The translations under genes were made by a program, and so were the position numbers. Shown here piece after piece: positions 1 through 8,750 of a stretch of 64,000 bases of DNA. Under the pieces are notes generated by a model. The model made no database searches. It saw nothing but the letters and a program-made list of their open reading frames with translations, and had not been told where the DNA came from. Source of the DNA: Lachnospiraceae bacterium FE2018 (GTDB lineage Bacteria > Bacillota > Clostridia > Lachnospirales > Lachnospiraceae); NCBI GenBank assembly GCA_000702845.1, contig JNKK01000005.1, positions 62,001 to 126,000 on the forward strand, read 5' to 3'. Position 1 is the stretch's first letter. Every line of letters starts with the position of its first letter.

Positions 1-393
1 GAGACCATAGACCGCCTCCTCCAGATACTGCGGCGCAGCGTGATCGATTTTATACCACGCCTCGTAAACAGAGACATCTTTCAGCCTGAAATCCGCTGAC
101 AGGTCGATGATCTTGCAGCGGCTGAGGATGTCTTCACTGACAAGAGACGCACAGAGTCCCTGCGGTGTCGCAGTAAAAATCACATCCGCCTCGTGGCTGA
201 GTTCCTCAAGATTATCATCGCTGCAGATGTTATCCACCAGCTTCAGAAAGTTTCCATATTGTCTTGCAAAGGGCTGATCGACGTAACTTCTGGATCCATA
301 CCATACTACTTCAGCTTCCGGATGTGCCAGAAGTATTCTTACAAGTTCCGCTCCCGCATATCCGGTTGCGCCGATAATTCCCGCTCTGATCAT
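1..393 (-). CDS. argC: N-acetyl-gamma-glutamyl-phosphate reductase, N-terminal part (cut by window edge)
   Basis: ArgC reduces N-acetylglutamyl phosphate to the semialdehyde with NADPH, the third step of arginine synthesis in the cytoplasm. The visible 131 codons begin MIRAGIIGATGYAGAELVRI, the family's nucleotide-binding glycine motif. They continue with a Rossmann-type pattern (DVIFTATPQGLCASLV, then IIDLSADFRL) that is characteristic of ArgC. The start at 393 follows an AAGGAG ribosome site with normal spacing. The catalytic cysteine region lies outside the window. The gene is divergent from argG, another arginine gene, which suggests shared arginine control. Confidence 0.95.
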   Translation of the reverse strand, partial: MIRAGIIGATGYAGAELVRILLAHPEAEVVWYGSRSYVDQPFARQYGNFLKLVDNICSDDNLEELSHEADVIFTATPQGLCASLVSEDILSRCKIIDLSADFRLKDVSVYEAWYKIDHAAPQYLEEAVYGL

Positions 394-464
394 AGTGTTC
401 TCCTTACTGATTCTGAAATTGCTCCTGTCCGCATCTGAATTTTACTCTGCGGGCAGGGGGGGTT

Positions 465-514
465 TTGACCCTTGTAACATCATATGCTCTTTCTATAGGA
501 AAGTAAAGGGTCAA
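465..514 (-). promoter_or_regulatory. argC promoter flanked by a 9-bp inverted repeat
   Basis: On the minus strand a TTTACT (502-507) and a TATGAT (479-484) are separated by 17 bp, a good vegetative promoter pointing at argC. A perfect inverted repeat, TTGACCCTT (465-473) and AAGGGTCAA (506-514), brackets it. One arm overlaps the -35 and the other lies just past the -10. This arrangement suits a repressor site or a leader hairpin. It is not an obvious ArgR box, and the binding protein is unknown. Confidence 0.5.
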
Positions 515-529
515 TCCGCACGAATCCAA

Positions 530-628
530 ATGTATATTTCATGCATTTTTGTGTATTTTTATTCATTATTATGCATAATATCATGGTTTTATGCATATTT
601 CAACAAAAAAATGCATTCATCCTTGCAT
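530..628 (+). promoter_or_regulatory. AT-rich tract with repeated TGCAT, possible ArgR sites
   Basis: This part of the 412-bp argC-argG gap is very A/T-rich. It carries five copies of TGCAT between 542 and 628, mixed with ATTCATT and ATTATGCATAAT palindromic words. ArgR/AhrC boxes of Bacillota are A/T-rich imperfect palindromes with ATTCA-like half sites, and the tract abuts the argG promoter. The assignment to ArgR is inferred from gene context and word type only. Confidence 0.35.
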
Positions 629-651
629 TCGGCATGCAGTTGCGTTATGAT
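623..651 (+). promoter_or_regulatory. argG promoter
   Basis: TTGCAT (623-628) and TATGAT (646-651) are separated by 17 bp, a good sigma-A promoter. Transcription would start near 658, leaving a leader of about 148 nt before the argG start. No riboswitch or T-box core is recognisable in that leader. Confidence 0.65.
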
Positions 652-805
652 AGATGGCGTACTGCAGGTCAGGGAACACCCGGTTCAGGCAATGCTCCCG
701 TGTATCTGCGTACCTATGCAGGAATGCACGGCTGGTGACAGCAGTCATTCCCAGATCTGAATCATATTTGAATAAGATTTTAAAACATATATGGAGGAAA
801 ACAAA

Positions 806-2023
806 ATGAACGAAAAAGTTGTACTTGCTTATTCAGGCGGTCTGGACACCACGGCAATCATTCCGTGGCTGAAGGAGAACTTCGGATACGATGTAATCTG
901 CGCATGCGTTGACTGTGGTCAGGGCAATGAGCTGGACGGACTTGAGGAGCGCGCAAAAGCATCCGGTGCCGAGAAGCTTTATATTCTGGATGTCACCGAC
1001 GAGTTCTGTGATGATTTCATCATGCCGTGCGTAAAAGCAGGCGCTGTTTATGAGCATAAATATCTGCTTGGCACCTCCATGGCACGTCCGGTCATCGCAA
1101 AAGCTCTGGTAGAGGTTGCCCGCAAAGAAGGCGCGACTGCAATCTGCCACGGCGCTACCGGCAAGGGAAACGACCAGATCCGTTTCGAACTCGGCATTAA
1201 GGCACTGGCGCCCGATCTGAAAATTATCGCTCCGTGGCGTATGCCGGAAGTTTGGAATATGAATTCCCGTGAAGAAGAAATTGAATACTGCAAGGCACAT
1301 GGCATTGATCTTCCGTTCTCCATGGGCAAAGGCTACAGCCGTGACCGCAACCTGTGGCACATCAGCCACGAAGGTCTTGAGCTCGAAGAGCCGGAAAATG
1401 CGCCGAACTACGATGAACTTCTCGTGCTCGGTGTAACACCGCAGCAGGCGCCGGATGAGGAGACCGAAGTCACCATGACCTTTGAAGCCGGTGTTCCGAA
1501 AACACTGAACGGCAAAGAAATGAAAGTATCCGAGATTATCACCGAGCTGAATGAGCTGGGCGGAAAGAACGGTATCGGTATCGTCGACATCGTTGAGAAC
1601 CGTGTCGTCGGCATGAAGTCCCGCGGCGTCTATGAGACACCCGGCGGAACCATTCTCATGGAGGCACATGACCAGCTCGAAGAACTGATCCTTGACCGCG
1701 AGACAATGGAAATGAAGAAAAAGCTCGGCAGCCAGTTTGCACAGATTGTCTACGAAGGCAAGTGGTTCACACCGCTGCGCGAGGCAATTCAGGCATTTGT
1801 CGACTCCACACAGCAGTATGTCACCGGCGAAGTGAAATTCAAGCTGTATAAGGGCAACATCATCAAAGCCGGCACTTCATCACCGTACAGCCTGTATAAT
1901 GAATCTCTCGCTTCCTTTACCACCGGCGATCTTTATGATCATCAGGATGCCTCCGGATTCATCACACTGTTCGGTCTTCCGCTGAAGGTCCGCGCAATGA
2001 AGATGGCTGAAGCTGAGAAATAA
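806..2023 (+). CDS. argG: Argininosuccinate synthase
   Basis: ArgG joins citrulline and aspartate with ATP to give argininosuccinate, the seventh step of arginine synthesis. The 405-residue protein starts [26 protein letters not shown] is the ATP-binding loop of N-type ATP pyrophosphatases. Further family motifs are [13 protein letters not shown], the synthetase signature [19 protein letters not shown], and [24 protein letters not shown]. An upstream in-frame ATG at 791 is unlikely to be used, because the ribosome site GGAGG (793-797) lies inside it and is correctly spaced from the ATG at 806. Length is normal for the family. Confidence 0.97.
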   Translation: MNEKVVLAYSGGLDTTAIIPWLKENFGYDVICACVDCGQGNELDGLEERAKASGAEKLYILDVTDEFCDDFIMPCVKAGAVYEHKYLLGTSMARPVIAKALVEVARKEGATAICHGATGKGNDQIRFELGIKALAPDLKIIAPWRMPEVWNMNSREEEIEYCKAHGIDLPFSMGKGYSRDRNLWHISHEGLELEEPENAPNYDELLVLGVTPQQAPDEETEVTMTFEAGVPKTLNGKEMKVSEIITELNELGGKNGIGIVDIVENRVVGMKSRGVYETPGGTILMEAHDQLEELILDRETMEMKKKLGSQFAQIVYEGKWFTPLREAIQAFVDSTQQYVTGEVKFKLYKGNIIKAGTSSPYSLYNESLASFTTGDLYDHQDASGFITLFGLPLKVRAMKMAEAEK

Positions 2024-2050
2024 ATCATCAAGCCGAACTTGAAATTCATA

Positions 2051-2111
2051 ATATACCCGGTCAGGTATCATCCGGCGTGCAGACAAACACGTTATACCTG
2101 ACCGGGTATAT
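2051..2111 (+). terminator. argG terminator
   Basis: A perfect 18-bp inverted repeat (2051-2068 with 2094-2111) closes a 25-nt loop and is followed by T-rich sequence ending in TTTTTT at 2121-2126. It lies 27 bp after the argG stop. Confidence 0.75.
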
Positions 2112-2124
2112 TTATACTTCTTTT

Positions 2125-2153
2125 TTGTATGCGGATGTAAATTTGTGTTATAC
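2125..2153 (+). promoter_or_regulatory. Promoter of the desulfoferrodoxin gene
   Basis: TTGTAT (2125-2130) and TTATAC (2148-2153) are 17 bp apart. The -35 begins in the T-tract of the argG terminator, so one gene's end and the next gene's promoter overlap. Confidence 0.5.
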
Positions 2154-2205
2154 TACAGAAGATATCAGATGAATAACAGACAATGTTTATCAGGAGGATT
2201 GAAAC

Positions 2206-2580
2206 ATGAAATTTTACAGATGTGCGAAATGCGGAAAAATCATCGGTATGATTCAGGACAGCCCATGTCCGACCATGTGCTGCGGTGAGGCGATGGAAGC
2301 TATGGTGCCGAATACAACTGATGCGGCACAGGAGAAACACGTTCCGGTCATTACCATCGATGGAAATATTGTTACAGTCGAAGTCGGATCTGCCGCTCAC
2401 CCGATGCTTGCAGAACATTTCATTCAGTGGATCGCACTGGAGACCAAAGAAGGTATGCAGCGCAAGGCACTCGCGCCGGAGACCGCTCCGAAGGCTGTCT
2501 TTGCTCTGGCAGAAGGCGATGAAGCAATCTGCGCTTATGAATACTGCAACCTCCACGGACTCTGGAAGGCTGATGTCTGA
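2206..2580 (+). CDS. dfx: Class I desulfoferrodoxin (superoxide reductase)
   Basis: Desulfoferrodoxin reduces superoxide to peroxide in anaerobes, using electrons from rubredoxin. The 124-residue protein shows both domains. The N-terminal desulforedoxin iron site is Cys6-x2-Cys9 with Cys25-Cys26. The C-terminal catalytic iron site has His45 in the EKH motif, His65, His71, and Cys114 with His117 (CNLHGLW). All ligands of both iron centres are present, so this is the two-iron class. An AGGAGG ribosome site precedes the start. The gene is monocistronic, between a terminator on each side, and contributes to oxygen defence. Confidence 0.95.
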   Translation: MKFYRCAKCGKIIGMIQDSPCPTMCCGEAMEAMVPNTTDAAQEKHVPVITIDGNIVTVEVGSAAHPMLAEHFIQWIALETKEGMQRKALAPETAPKAVFALAEGDEAICAYEYCNLHGLWKADV

Positions 2581-2649
2581 TTTCAGGGAAGGGTGTTAGA
2601 ATTCCCTGCAGATTTTCATCGCAGTGGTTTTAATTGCAGACGAATGAAC

Positions 2650-2692
2650 AACAGCCGGCAGCTGTATCAAAATGATACCGCTGCCGGCTGTT
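2650..2692. terminator. Bidirectional terminator between dfx and the Gfo/Idh gene
   Basis: A 13-bp perfect inverted repeat (2650-2662 with 2680-2692, core ACAGCCGGCAGC) sits between two converging genes and is followed by TTCTTTTCT on the plus strand. It can serve dfx and, in the other direction, the oxidoreductase gene ending at 2726. Confidence 0.75.
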
Positions 2693-2725
2693 CTTTTCTC
2701 GTACATATTGTTCATTACGGATACA

Positions 2726-3898
2726 TCACGGTTCCAGTTCTCCCGGTTTCAGCACGGGCGGGATCTCAAAGGTCGTCTCCAACGTCTGCGTGATGCCGGT
2801 GCGGGAAGCCTCGTAAATCTTCTCCATCAGTTCCAGCTCATGCAGCGCCATCTCACCGCCGGCACGCACCGGCCGGTTTTCTTCAAGCGCCATCAAGAGA
2901 TCAATCAGACCGATTCCGCGGGAGTTATAAGCATGCGTTGTGGAGGTAAACGGTCTGTCATTTTCTATGACGATCGCCTGGCGGGATGTTTCCTCTTCGG
3001 GGCGCGGCAGGGAAAACCAGCGTGTATTCTCCATAGTCCGCAGCAAAATCTCGCCGCCGAACAGATTCGGACCATCATACGGATCCGGATCCGGCATACT
3101 GAGGGTTCCCTTCGTTCCATACAGTTCCAGGCGAGGGAGCATTGTCTCAACAGTATCAAAACTGAGAATCAATGTTGCGATTGTGCCGCATACATATTCG
3201 AGCAGAACCGTCGCGTGCGTGTCCACTTCCACCGGTATTTTCTGTCCTTTTCGCGGACCGATCAGCAGTTCGCGCTCCGGCCAGGTCCGTTTCGTCATCG
3301 CGGCACATTTCTTCACCGGACCAATCAGCGCGGACAGCGCGCGGTAGTAATACGGTCCGATGTCCATAATCGGTCCTGCGCCCTCTCTGTAATAAAAATC
3401 AGGATCTTCCTTAAATGTCTCATGACCTCTGCAGGTGATAAACGCCGATGCCGCTGTAACCTCTCCGATTATGCCGGATTCCACCAGTTCCCGCATCTTC
3501 TGCACGCGGCTGCCCAGGAAGGTATCCGGTGCACAGCCCAGCAGCAGATTCTTCTCTTTTGCAAGCGCAGCCAGTTCTTTTCCTTCTGCAAACGTTGTAG
3601 CCAGCGGCTTTTCGCAGTACACATGCTTGCCGTTTTCCAGCGCCATCCTGTTATAAAAAGCGTGAAACTCCGGAATGGTTATATTCAGGATGACATCGAT
3701 CGCGGGATCTTTTATCATCTCTTCCGCCGTTTCATACGCCTTCTCGATGCCGTACTCCTCTGCTTTTTTCTTCGCATTTTCATAATGGCGCGTCGCACAG
3801 CCGGCCAGCGTAACAATATCCGGATAAAGTTTCAAATTGTCAATATATGCGTGACTGATGTCACCAACGCCGACAATACCAAGTCTGTAAGGTCTCAT
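2726..3898 (-). CDS. Gfo/Idh/MocA family NAD(P)-dependent oxidoreductase
   Basis: The 390-residue protein is a sugar or polyol dehydrogenase of the glucose-fructose oxidoreductase/inositol dehydrogenase family; its substrate is not evident. It starts MRPYRLGIVGVGDISHAYID, a Rossmann glycine motif. The family catalytic lysine motif EKPLATT follows about 95 residues in, with ITIPEFHAF before it. The C-terminal half is the usual beta-sheet domain. The start at 3898 is chosen for its AAGGAG site; the longer open frame upstream has none. It lies downstream of a zinc alcohol dehydrogenase and an AraC regulator on the same strand, so a shared sugar or polyol route is likely. Confidence 0.85.
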   Translation of the reverse strand: MRPYRLGIVGVGDISHAYIDNLKLYPDIVTLAGCATRHYENAKKKAEEYGIEKAYETAEEMIKDPAIDVILNITIPEFHAFYNRMALENGKHVYCEKPLATTFAEGKELAALAKEKNLLLGCAPDTFLGSRVQKMRELVESGIIGEVTAASAFITCRGHETFKEDPDFYYREGAGPIMDIGPYYYRALSALIGPVKKCAAMTKRTWPERELLIGPRKGQKIPVEVDTHATVLLEYVCGTIATLILSFDTVETMLPRLELYGTKGTLSMPDPDPYDGPNLFGGEILLRTMENTRWFSLPRPEEETSRQAIVIENDRPFTSTTHAYNSRGIGLIDLLMALEENRPVRAGGEMALHELELMEKIYEASRTGITQTLETTFEIPPVLKPGELEP

Positions 3899-4041
3899 AG
3901 TAATCTCCTTTTTACAGAAACCATATGTCAAAATCTTTTTTCGTATTTCTATATGCGGCAGCATTTTTGCATTCGGACCATCTGAATCAGCAGGGCTCAA
4001 ACATCCCAATAGATGTGTTGAAAAGCAGTCCCAAAGGTCAC

Positions 4042-5067
4042 TTACGGATAAATTACAACCTTCAGTGCCTTCTTCTCCCGCAGCAGCCGGATACCATCTT
4101 CAAACTGATCGAGCGGCAGCTCATGCGTAACGATCTTTGCAAGCTGGTCTTCCAGTCCGTTCATCATTTCGATGGCCGCCGGAATGCTGTGGTAAACTGC
4201 CATGGTTCCGAAGATTTTCAGCTGTTTTGTGTTGATCTGAGAGGGATAAACCGTGGATGTCTGTGTGTTGTTCTGGCCAAAGATCAAGATTCGTCCGCCC
4301 TTGTTCATCAGCCCGACTAGCTGCTCGAAAACCGCGCCCGCACCGACTGCATCAATGCCGACATCCGGTCCGCCGCCCCAGCGCTCCTTCAGCACTGCTC
4401 CGACATCTTCCTGCATCGGATTAATGATAAAATCCACGCCGCATCGCTTTGCATCTTCAATGCGGCTGTCCATTGTCTCACAGACTGCCAGATGCCGTAC
4501 CCCGTAAGATTTCAGCATGTTATAGAAAATCAGACCAATCGCACCAGCACCGTACAGCACAACCCGCTCATAAGGCTGCGGATTCAGTTCCATCATGCCG
4601 TGCATGACGCATGCAATCGGCTCTGCAAGCGCAGCGATTTTCGCCGGAATTTCCTCTGCAACCGGATGCAGGTACTCTTCCGGCGCAACACAGTATTCCG
4701 CAAACCCGCCGTCGACCGTCTGGCCCAGAATTGATGGGTTTTCACACAGATTCGTCAGATTTCTGCGGCACGCATCGCACATTCCGCAGGGAACGATCGG
4801 CTCAATAATGACACGGTCTCCCTTTTTTACCGTCGATACTTCAGAACCGAGTTCCTCGATCCGACCCAGAAATTCATGCCCGAGCACCGTTCCCGGCTTC
4901 GCATACTGTCCCGGCGGCACGCTCAGTACATGCAGATCACTGCCGCAGATACTGCCGGCTTCAATCTTTACCAGCACTTCTTTCACGGCGGGTGCCGGAA
5001 CCGGAACCTCTTTTACACCAAAAACACCATTCCCTTCAAATACTGCTGCTTTCATCGTTCTGCTCAT
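4042..5067 (-). CDS. Zinc-dependent medium-chain alcohol dehydrogenase (sorbitol/threonine dehydrogenase-like)
   Basis: This 341-residue MDR-family enzyme oxidises a secondary alcohol or polyol with NAD(P). Catalytic zinc ligands are Cys41 (SICGSDLH) and His64-Glu65 (GHE). The structural zinc site is complete: Cys94, Cys97, Cys100 and Cys108. The cofactor site VVLYGAGAIGLI is a classical Rossmann loop. The start at 5067 follows AGGAGG; a second Met four residues in has no site of its own. It is 136 bp downstream of the AraC gene and 143 bp upstream of the Gfo/Idh gene, all leftward. The substrate cannot be read from sequence. Confidence 0.88.
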   Translation of the reverse strand: MSRTMKAAVFEGNGVFGVKEVPVPAPAVKEVLVKIEAGSICGSDLHVLSVPPGQYAKPGTVLGHEFLGRIEELGSEVSTVKKGDRVIIEPIVPCGMCDACRRNLTNLCENPSILGQTVDGGFAEYCVAPEEYLHPVAEEIPAKIAALAEPIACVMHGMMELNPQPYERVVLYGAGAIGLIFYNMLKSYGVRHLAVCETMDSRIEDAKRCGVDFIINPMQEDVGAVLKERWGGGPDVGIDAVGAGAVFEQLVGLMNKGGRILIFGQNNTQTSTVYPSQINTKQLKIFGTMAVYHSIPAAIEMMNGLEDQLAKIVTHELPLDQFEDGIRLLREKKALKVVIYP

Positions 5068-5203
5068 GAATACCTCCTCGTGAATCTGAATTCAGACAAA
5101 ATCATCTGCATGCAAAACCATATCCTTTTAACAGCCTACCACGGTTTTTCACCGTCCTGTTATCTGATTCACATCACTAGTTGGACAATTCGCAGATTCT
5201 TTT

Positions 5204-6115
5204 TCAGGAAACAATACCGCTTCGGAATTCACGTGGTGAACAGCCAATTACTTTTTTAAACAATCTGCTGAAATATGCCTTATCATAAATACCGACACGC
5301 ATTGCAGCAGCAGAAACCGGAAGGTTTTCCCGCTGCATAAATTCGATTGCTTTCACAATTCGAAGACGGTTTAGATATTCAACCGGGGGAAATCCTGTCA
5401 CCTCTTTAAATACTGCCCTGAAATATCCCTCACTCCAGCAGCTGATCTTTGCAAGCGCTTCCAGTTCGACCCTCTCATCCAGATGTGCGTTGATATAATC
5501 AATTGTGTTCTGAATCCGGATTCTTTTTTCATCTGCGAACAGTGAGCTCCCCTGTGTACTCTCCTTCTCATGTACGCGCTTCAAATTGACGAGGATGAGC
5601 TCCAGACATGCTTTCTTGACCAGACGCTGATCCGCTGCCGTACCATGTTGTTCCCGAATCATTTTCTCCAGCAGGAATACAACCTCTTCCATCGTTTCCT
5701 GATCCAGATGCAGAACATTCTGCTGCGCATCCGATGCATCCTCCGGTTGATTTACAGATTTCAGCATCTGCAGGATTTCATCTGCAAGTCTCTCCGCAAA
5801 AAACTGACACACATAGAGTTCCACCGGAAGCTGCGCCGTATAGCTGTGCTGTTCTCCCGGCGCAACCAGAAAAACGTCGCCGGGAATCAGCGGAACACTT
5901 GATCCCCGGTATGTATGCACACATCCGCCTGATATAATAATCGAGATCTCGTAATACCGGTGCGCATGCATTCCAACCGACAGGTGAGACCAGTGCGAAA
6001 CAGAGATTCCTGTGCCGTCATGTGCAAACTGCCGCATATAATTTGTACCCTTCTCAAGCAGCCACGGCTCGCTCTGCAGTTTTTCCAGTGTTCTCTTAAT
6101 ATGAAATTCATCCAT
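5204..6115 (-). CDS. AraC-family transcriptional regulator
   Basis: The 303-residue regulator has an N-terminal cupin sensing domain, seen as HAHRYYEISIIISG then LIPGDVFLVAPGEQHSY. Its C-terminal pair of helix-turn-helix motifs lies at about residues 205-300 (IDYINAHLDERVELEALAKI, then YDKAYFSRLFKKVIGCSPRE). Such proteins usually bind a sugar or related ligand and activate adjacent catabolic genes. Here the likely targets are the alcohol dehydrogenase and Gfo/Idh genes just downstream. GGGAG lies upstream of the start. Confidence 0.88.
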   Translation of the reverse strand: MDEFHIKRTLEKLQSEPWLLEKGTNYMRQFAHDGTGISVSHWSHLSVGMHAHRYYEISIIISGGCVHTYRGSSVPLIPGDVFLVAPGEQHSYTAQLPVELYVCQFFAERLADEILQMLKSVNQPEDASDAQQNVLHLDQETMEEVVFLLEKMIREQHGTAADQRLVKKACLELILVNLKRVHEKESTQGSSLFADEKRIRIQNTIDYINAHLDERVELEALAKISCWSEGYFRAVFKEVTGFPPVEYLNRLRIVKAIEFMQRENLPVSAAAMRVGIYDKAYFSRLFKKVIGCSPREFRSGIVS

Positions 6116-6344
6116 CGTCGGTCTCCCTTATCAGCACTGTAATCCGGCTGCACTTATCAAATGGTTTTTCTCTCACACCTGCACACGCTCTTCCAGAACG
6201 TCTATGTAATCGTTTTCATTCTGATCATTTCTCCTGATTTCTATATTTTATCAGGAATTCTATCCGGTGTCATCGCTCTGAAATCTATCTTCTCGCAGCC
6301 TTATCATATTGACTGTGAAGCGTGATTCAATCCCCCCAAAAAAA

Positions 6345-6380
6345 GATCCGCTCTCCGGAATTAACTCCGGAAGGCGGATC
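6345..6380 (-). terminator. Terminator of the sigma-54 operon
   Basis: A hairpin with GATCCGC/GCGGATC outer and TCCGGA/TCCGGA inner pairs is followed on the minus strand by seven T residues. It lies 29 bp beyond the stop of the small membrane protein and ends the leftward operon. The rest of 6116-6409 shows no gene. Confidence 0.8.
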
Positions 6381-6409
6381 ATTTTTACATTCAAAGACTG
6401 TCGAATGAT

Positions 6410-6685
6410 TCAGCGGATCAGCGTTATGATCTCAAAAACAATAAATCCGATCATAATGCAGAACCCCCCGCATTTACTGATAAATGTTTTGAGATTCATC
6501 TCATGCCTGTCTGATTCCCCGATATAGAGCCGCACCGCAAATACAATGGCACACCCCAGCAGGATAAACCAATACACAATCACATTCGGAATCCGGGATT
6601 CCCACGCAAGCAGCAGCACGCCCGGTATCAATATCATAAATGACGCCAGAACCTGTACAACTTTTCTTGCAATATAAGTCTTCAT
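6410..6685 (-). CDS. Small three-helix membrane protein of unknown function
   Basis: A 91-residue hydrophobic protein with three predicted membrane segments (about residues 8-27, 32-53 and 70-90) and a basic first stretch MKTYIARKVVQ. I do not recognise the family. The start at 6685 is preferred over an upstream Met because AAGGAG lies eight bases before it and overlaps the upstream coding extension. It is the last gene of the sigma-54-controlled operon, 65 bp after the symporter gene, so it may be an accessory subunit of the transporter. That is inference from position only. Confidence 0.65.
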   Translation of the reverse strand: MKTYIARKVVQVLASFMILIPGVLLLAWESRIPNVIVYWFILLGCAIVFAVRLYIGESDRHEMNLKTFISKCGGFCIMIGFIVFEIITLIR

Positions 6686-6750
6686 ATTTCTTTCTCCTTC
6701 ATCGTTATGGATCCGGACATGATCCATGTATTAATCTCGCTGAATATGTC

Positions 6751-8667
6751 TTATGCTGCGTTCTGTGCAGCGCGCAGAACTTCTCTGCCTTTATCCGTCA
6801 GGCTGGCTTTCAGACGGCTGAATCCATGGATCTTGACCAGACCCTGCTCTGCAAGTGTCTCACCAATCGAACTGAGTTCCATCATATAAATTTTCTCTCT
6901 GCTCGAAATATCGCTGAGAACCGTGTCGCCTCCGGAGATCCACTGCATAAACCGAATTGCATCCGGATCCAGATTGTATTTACCGATCATATCCAGCTCT
7001 TTCTGGGTCATATTCGCAACAGCTACTGCCTCACCTTTTTCTGTCAGTGAGAAATACAGCTGCGCGATCAGGCGCTGTGATTTCCTCTGAATGTATCCCG
7101 CATCTTCCAGACGGTCAAACATGATATGCATGTTTCCTGCCTGAATGCCGCGCGCATTGTTGAAGTCTGTCATCTTGTGGATGATGATGCCCGCATTGTC
7201 GTATCCGGACTTAATTGTCTTGAGGATCTCAATGCCGAGTTCATCCGGCCCTGTTTTCGGATCAATCGGCTCTCTCTTCTCCTTGCCGCCTGTCAGGATA
7301 CTGACAACAACCAGTGTAATCAGTGCCAACGGGAAAATCAGCCACAGGCTGTTAACCTGCTGGGATTTCTTTGTAATAAGATCCCAGTACAGAACAATCA
7401 GCAGGGATACAGATACAGAAGCGATCGCACCCTTCTGGTTGCCGACCTTGAGCAGCCAGGAATCCAGATAGTAAACAAACAGCGGTGCGCCGACGCCGGT
7501 ACCGAATGCAAACAGGTAGCTCAGGCCGCCGCTCCAGAAGATTGCGAAAACGACGGAAAGCATGCCGTATGCGATAGTTCCCCATTTTGCGATCTTCAGC
7601 AGCTTTTTCGTATCTTTGATTTTCAGGAAGTATTGTCCGACGTCACGAACCAGCTGGTTAACGCCGGATACCAGATAGATATCACAGGTAGACATTGTCG
7701 CTGCCATCAGGCCGGCCATGATGCAGGCTGCGAGCGGGATCGGCATGATGTTCATGAAGGAACCAAATGCCGTACTTGCCTCTTCCAGATTCGGAAGCAG
7801 CTGTCTTGCATAGCAGCCGGTAAATGCGCCGATGACACCAGTTGAATAAGCAATAATCCAGGTCCACATCCAGCCGCGTTTGCAGGCCTTCAGTGTTCTG
7901 GTTCCCGCGGCACGTGCCCAGTACGGAGACTGGTTCAGAAGGGACTGATGCATCATCAGGAATGTGATGACGGAAGGTGCCACAAATTTCACAACCGGGA
8001 TTGCTCCGAACGGAAGTGTCAGGAAATTCTCCGGAAGGGCTGATGCCTGCGGAAGTCCATATTTTGCGAGCAGGAAGATCGGCAGAATAATGAACTGAAT
8101 AACAAATACCCAGGAGAACTGAATCAGGTCAGTAACAGTTGCCGCCCAGATTCCGCCGAATGTTACATATGCCGTAACAACGATACCAACCAGAAGCATT
8201 GCAAGCTTCGGGCTGATTCCGAGCGCGCCGCCGATGGTAGCGCCGCAGCCGACGTACTGCCAGCCGAGGATTGCCAGTGACGCGAACAGAATGACGATGG
8301 TAATTGCCATACGTCCGCCCTTGCCGTAACGATACTCAAACCACTCGGTCGGAGTCAGCGCGCCGCTGGTACGCCAGAAGCCTGCCCAGCAGAGCCACGC
8401 AACCAGTGCGCCGGTGCCCCAGCCAAGATAGAACCACATGCCGCCCATACCGAACATGTAGCCGTACATAATAATGGAAGGCAGATAACCGCCGGAAATC
8501 AGGATTGATCCATTTCCGACTGCTGTCATCAGAGCCGTAAACTCACGTCCGCCGACCATGAACTCTGTTTCATCTTTTGTTGTTTTCTTACCAATATACC
8601 AGCTCAGGAACATCATTGCGCCGATGTAAATAACTGCAATGATAATCATCCATGTTTGCCCACTCAT
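6751..8667 (-). CDS. Sodium:solute symporter family transporter with a C-terminal winged-helix-like domain
   Basis: The first 460 residues form a membrane protein with about 13 helices of the SSF type, starting MSGQTWMIIIAVIYIGAMMF, with a conserved GGREFTALMTAVGNG early region. It should import an organic solute with sodium. After the last helix (about 442-459) comes an unusual soluble domain of about 178 residues. It contains two winged-helix-like halves. One has LEDAGYIQRKSQ followed by YFSLTEKGEAV (about 519-549). The other has LAEQGLVKI followed by ASLTDKGREVL (about 605-631). Ordinary SSF transporters lack this. The start at 8667 has GGAGG upstream. The gene follows the lactonase-like gene in the operon. 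Confidence 0.88.
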   Translation of the reverse strand: MSGQTWMIIIAVIYIGAMMFLSWYIGKKTTKDETEFMVGGREFTALMTAVGNGSILISGGYLPSIIMYGYMFGMGGMWFYLGWGTGALVAWLCWAGFWRTSGALTPTEWFEYRYGKGGRMAITIVILFASLAILGWQYVGCGATIGGALGISPKLAMLLVGIVVTAYVTFGGIWAATVTDLIQFSWVFVIQFIILPIFLLAKYGLPQASALPENFLTLPFGAIPVVKFVAPSVITFLMMHQSLLNQSPYWARAAGTRTLKACKRGWMWTWIIAYSTGVIGAFTGCYARQLLPNLEEASTAFGSFMNIMPIPLAACIMAGLMAATMSTCDIYLVSGVNQLVRDVGQYFLKIKDTKKLLKIAKWGTIAYGMLSVVFAIFWSGGLSYLFAFGTGVGAPLFVYYLDSWLLKVGNQKGAIASVSVSLLIVLYWDLITKKSQQVNSLWLIFPLALITLVVVSILTGGKEKREPIDPKTGPDELGIEILKTIKSGYDNAGIIIHKMTDFNNARGIQAGNMHIMFDRLEDAGYIQRKSQRLIAQLYFSLTEKGEAVAVANMTQKELDMIGKYNLDPDAIRFMQWISGGDTVLSDISSREKIYMMELSSIGETLAEQGLVKIHGFSRLKASLTDKGREVLRAAQNAA

Positions 8668-8750
8668 TCAAATACCTCCATTCATTTTATAAATGTTCGA
8701 TCTCATCAGAATGTCAGAAACCGGCCGGAGCCCGGAATGAACTTCCGTTT

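Noticed and set aside
658-805. Riboswitch or T-box in the argG leader
   Set aside because: No T-box antiterminator core or recognisable aptamer is visible; only a plain leader is supported.
2672-3985. 437-codon open frame antisense to the Gfo/Idh gene
   Set aside because: Shadow frame; the minus-strand gene has clear family motifs and a ribosome site.
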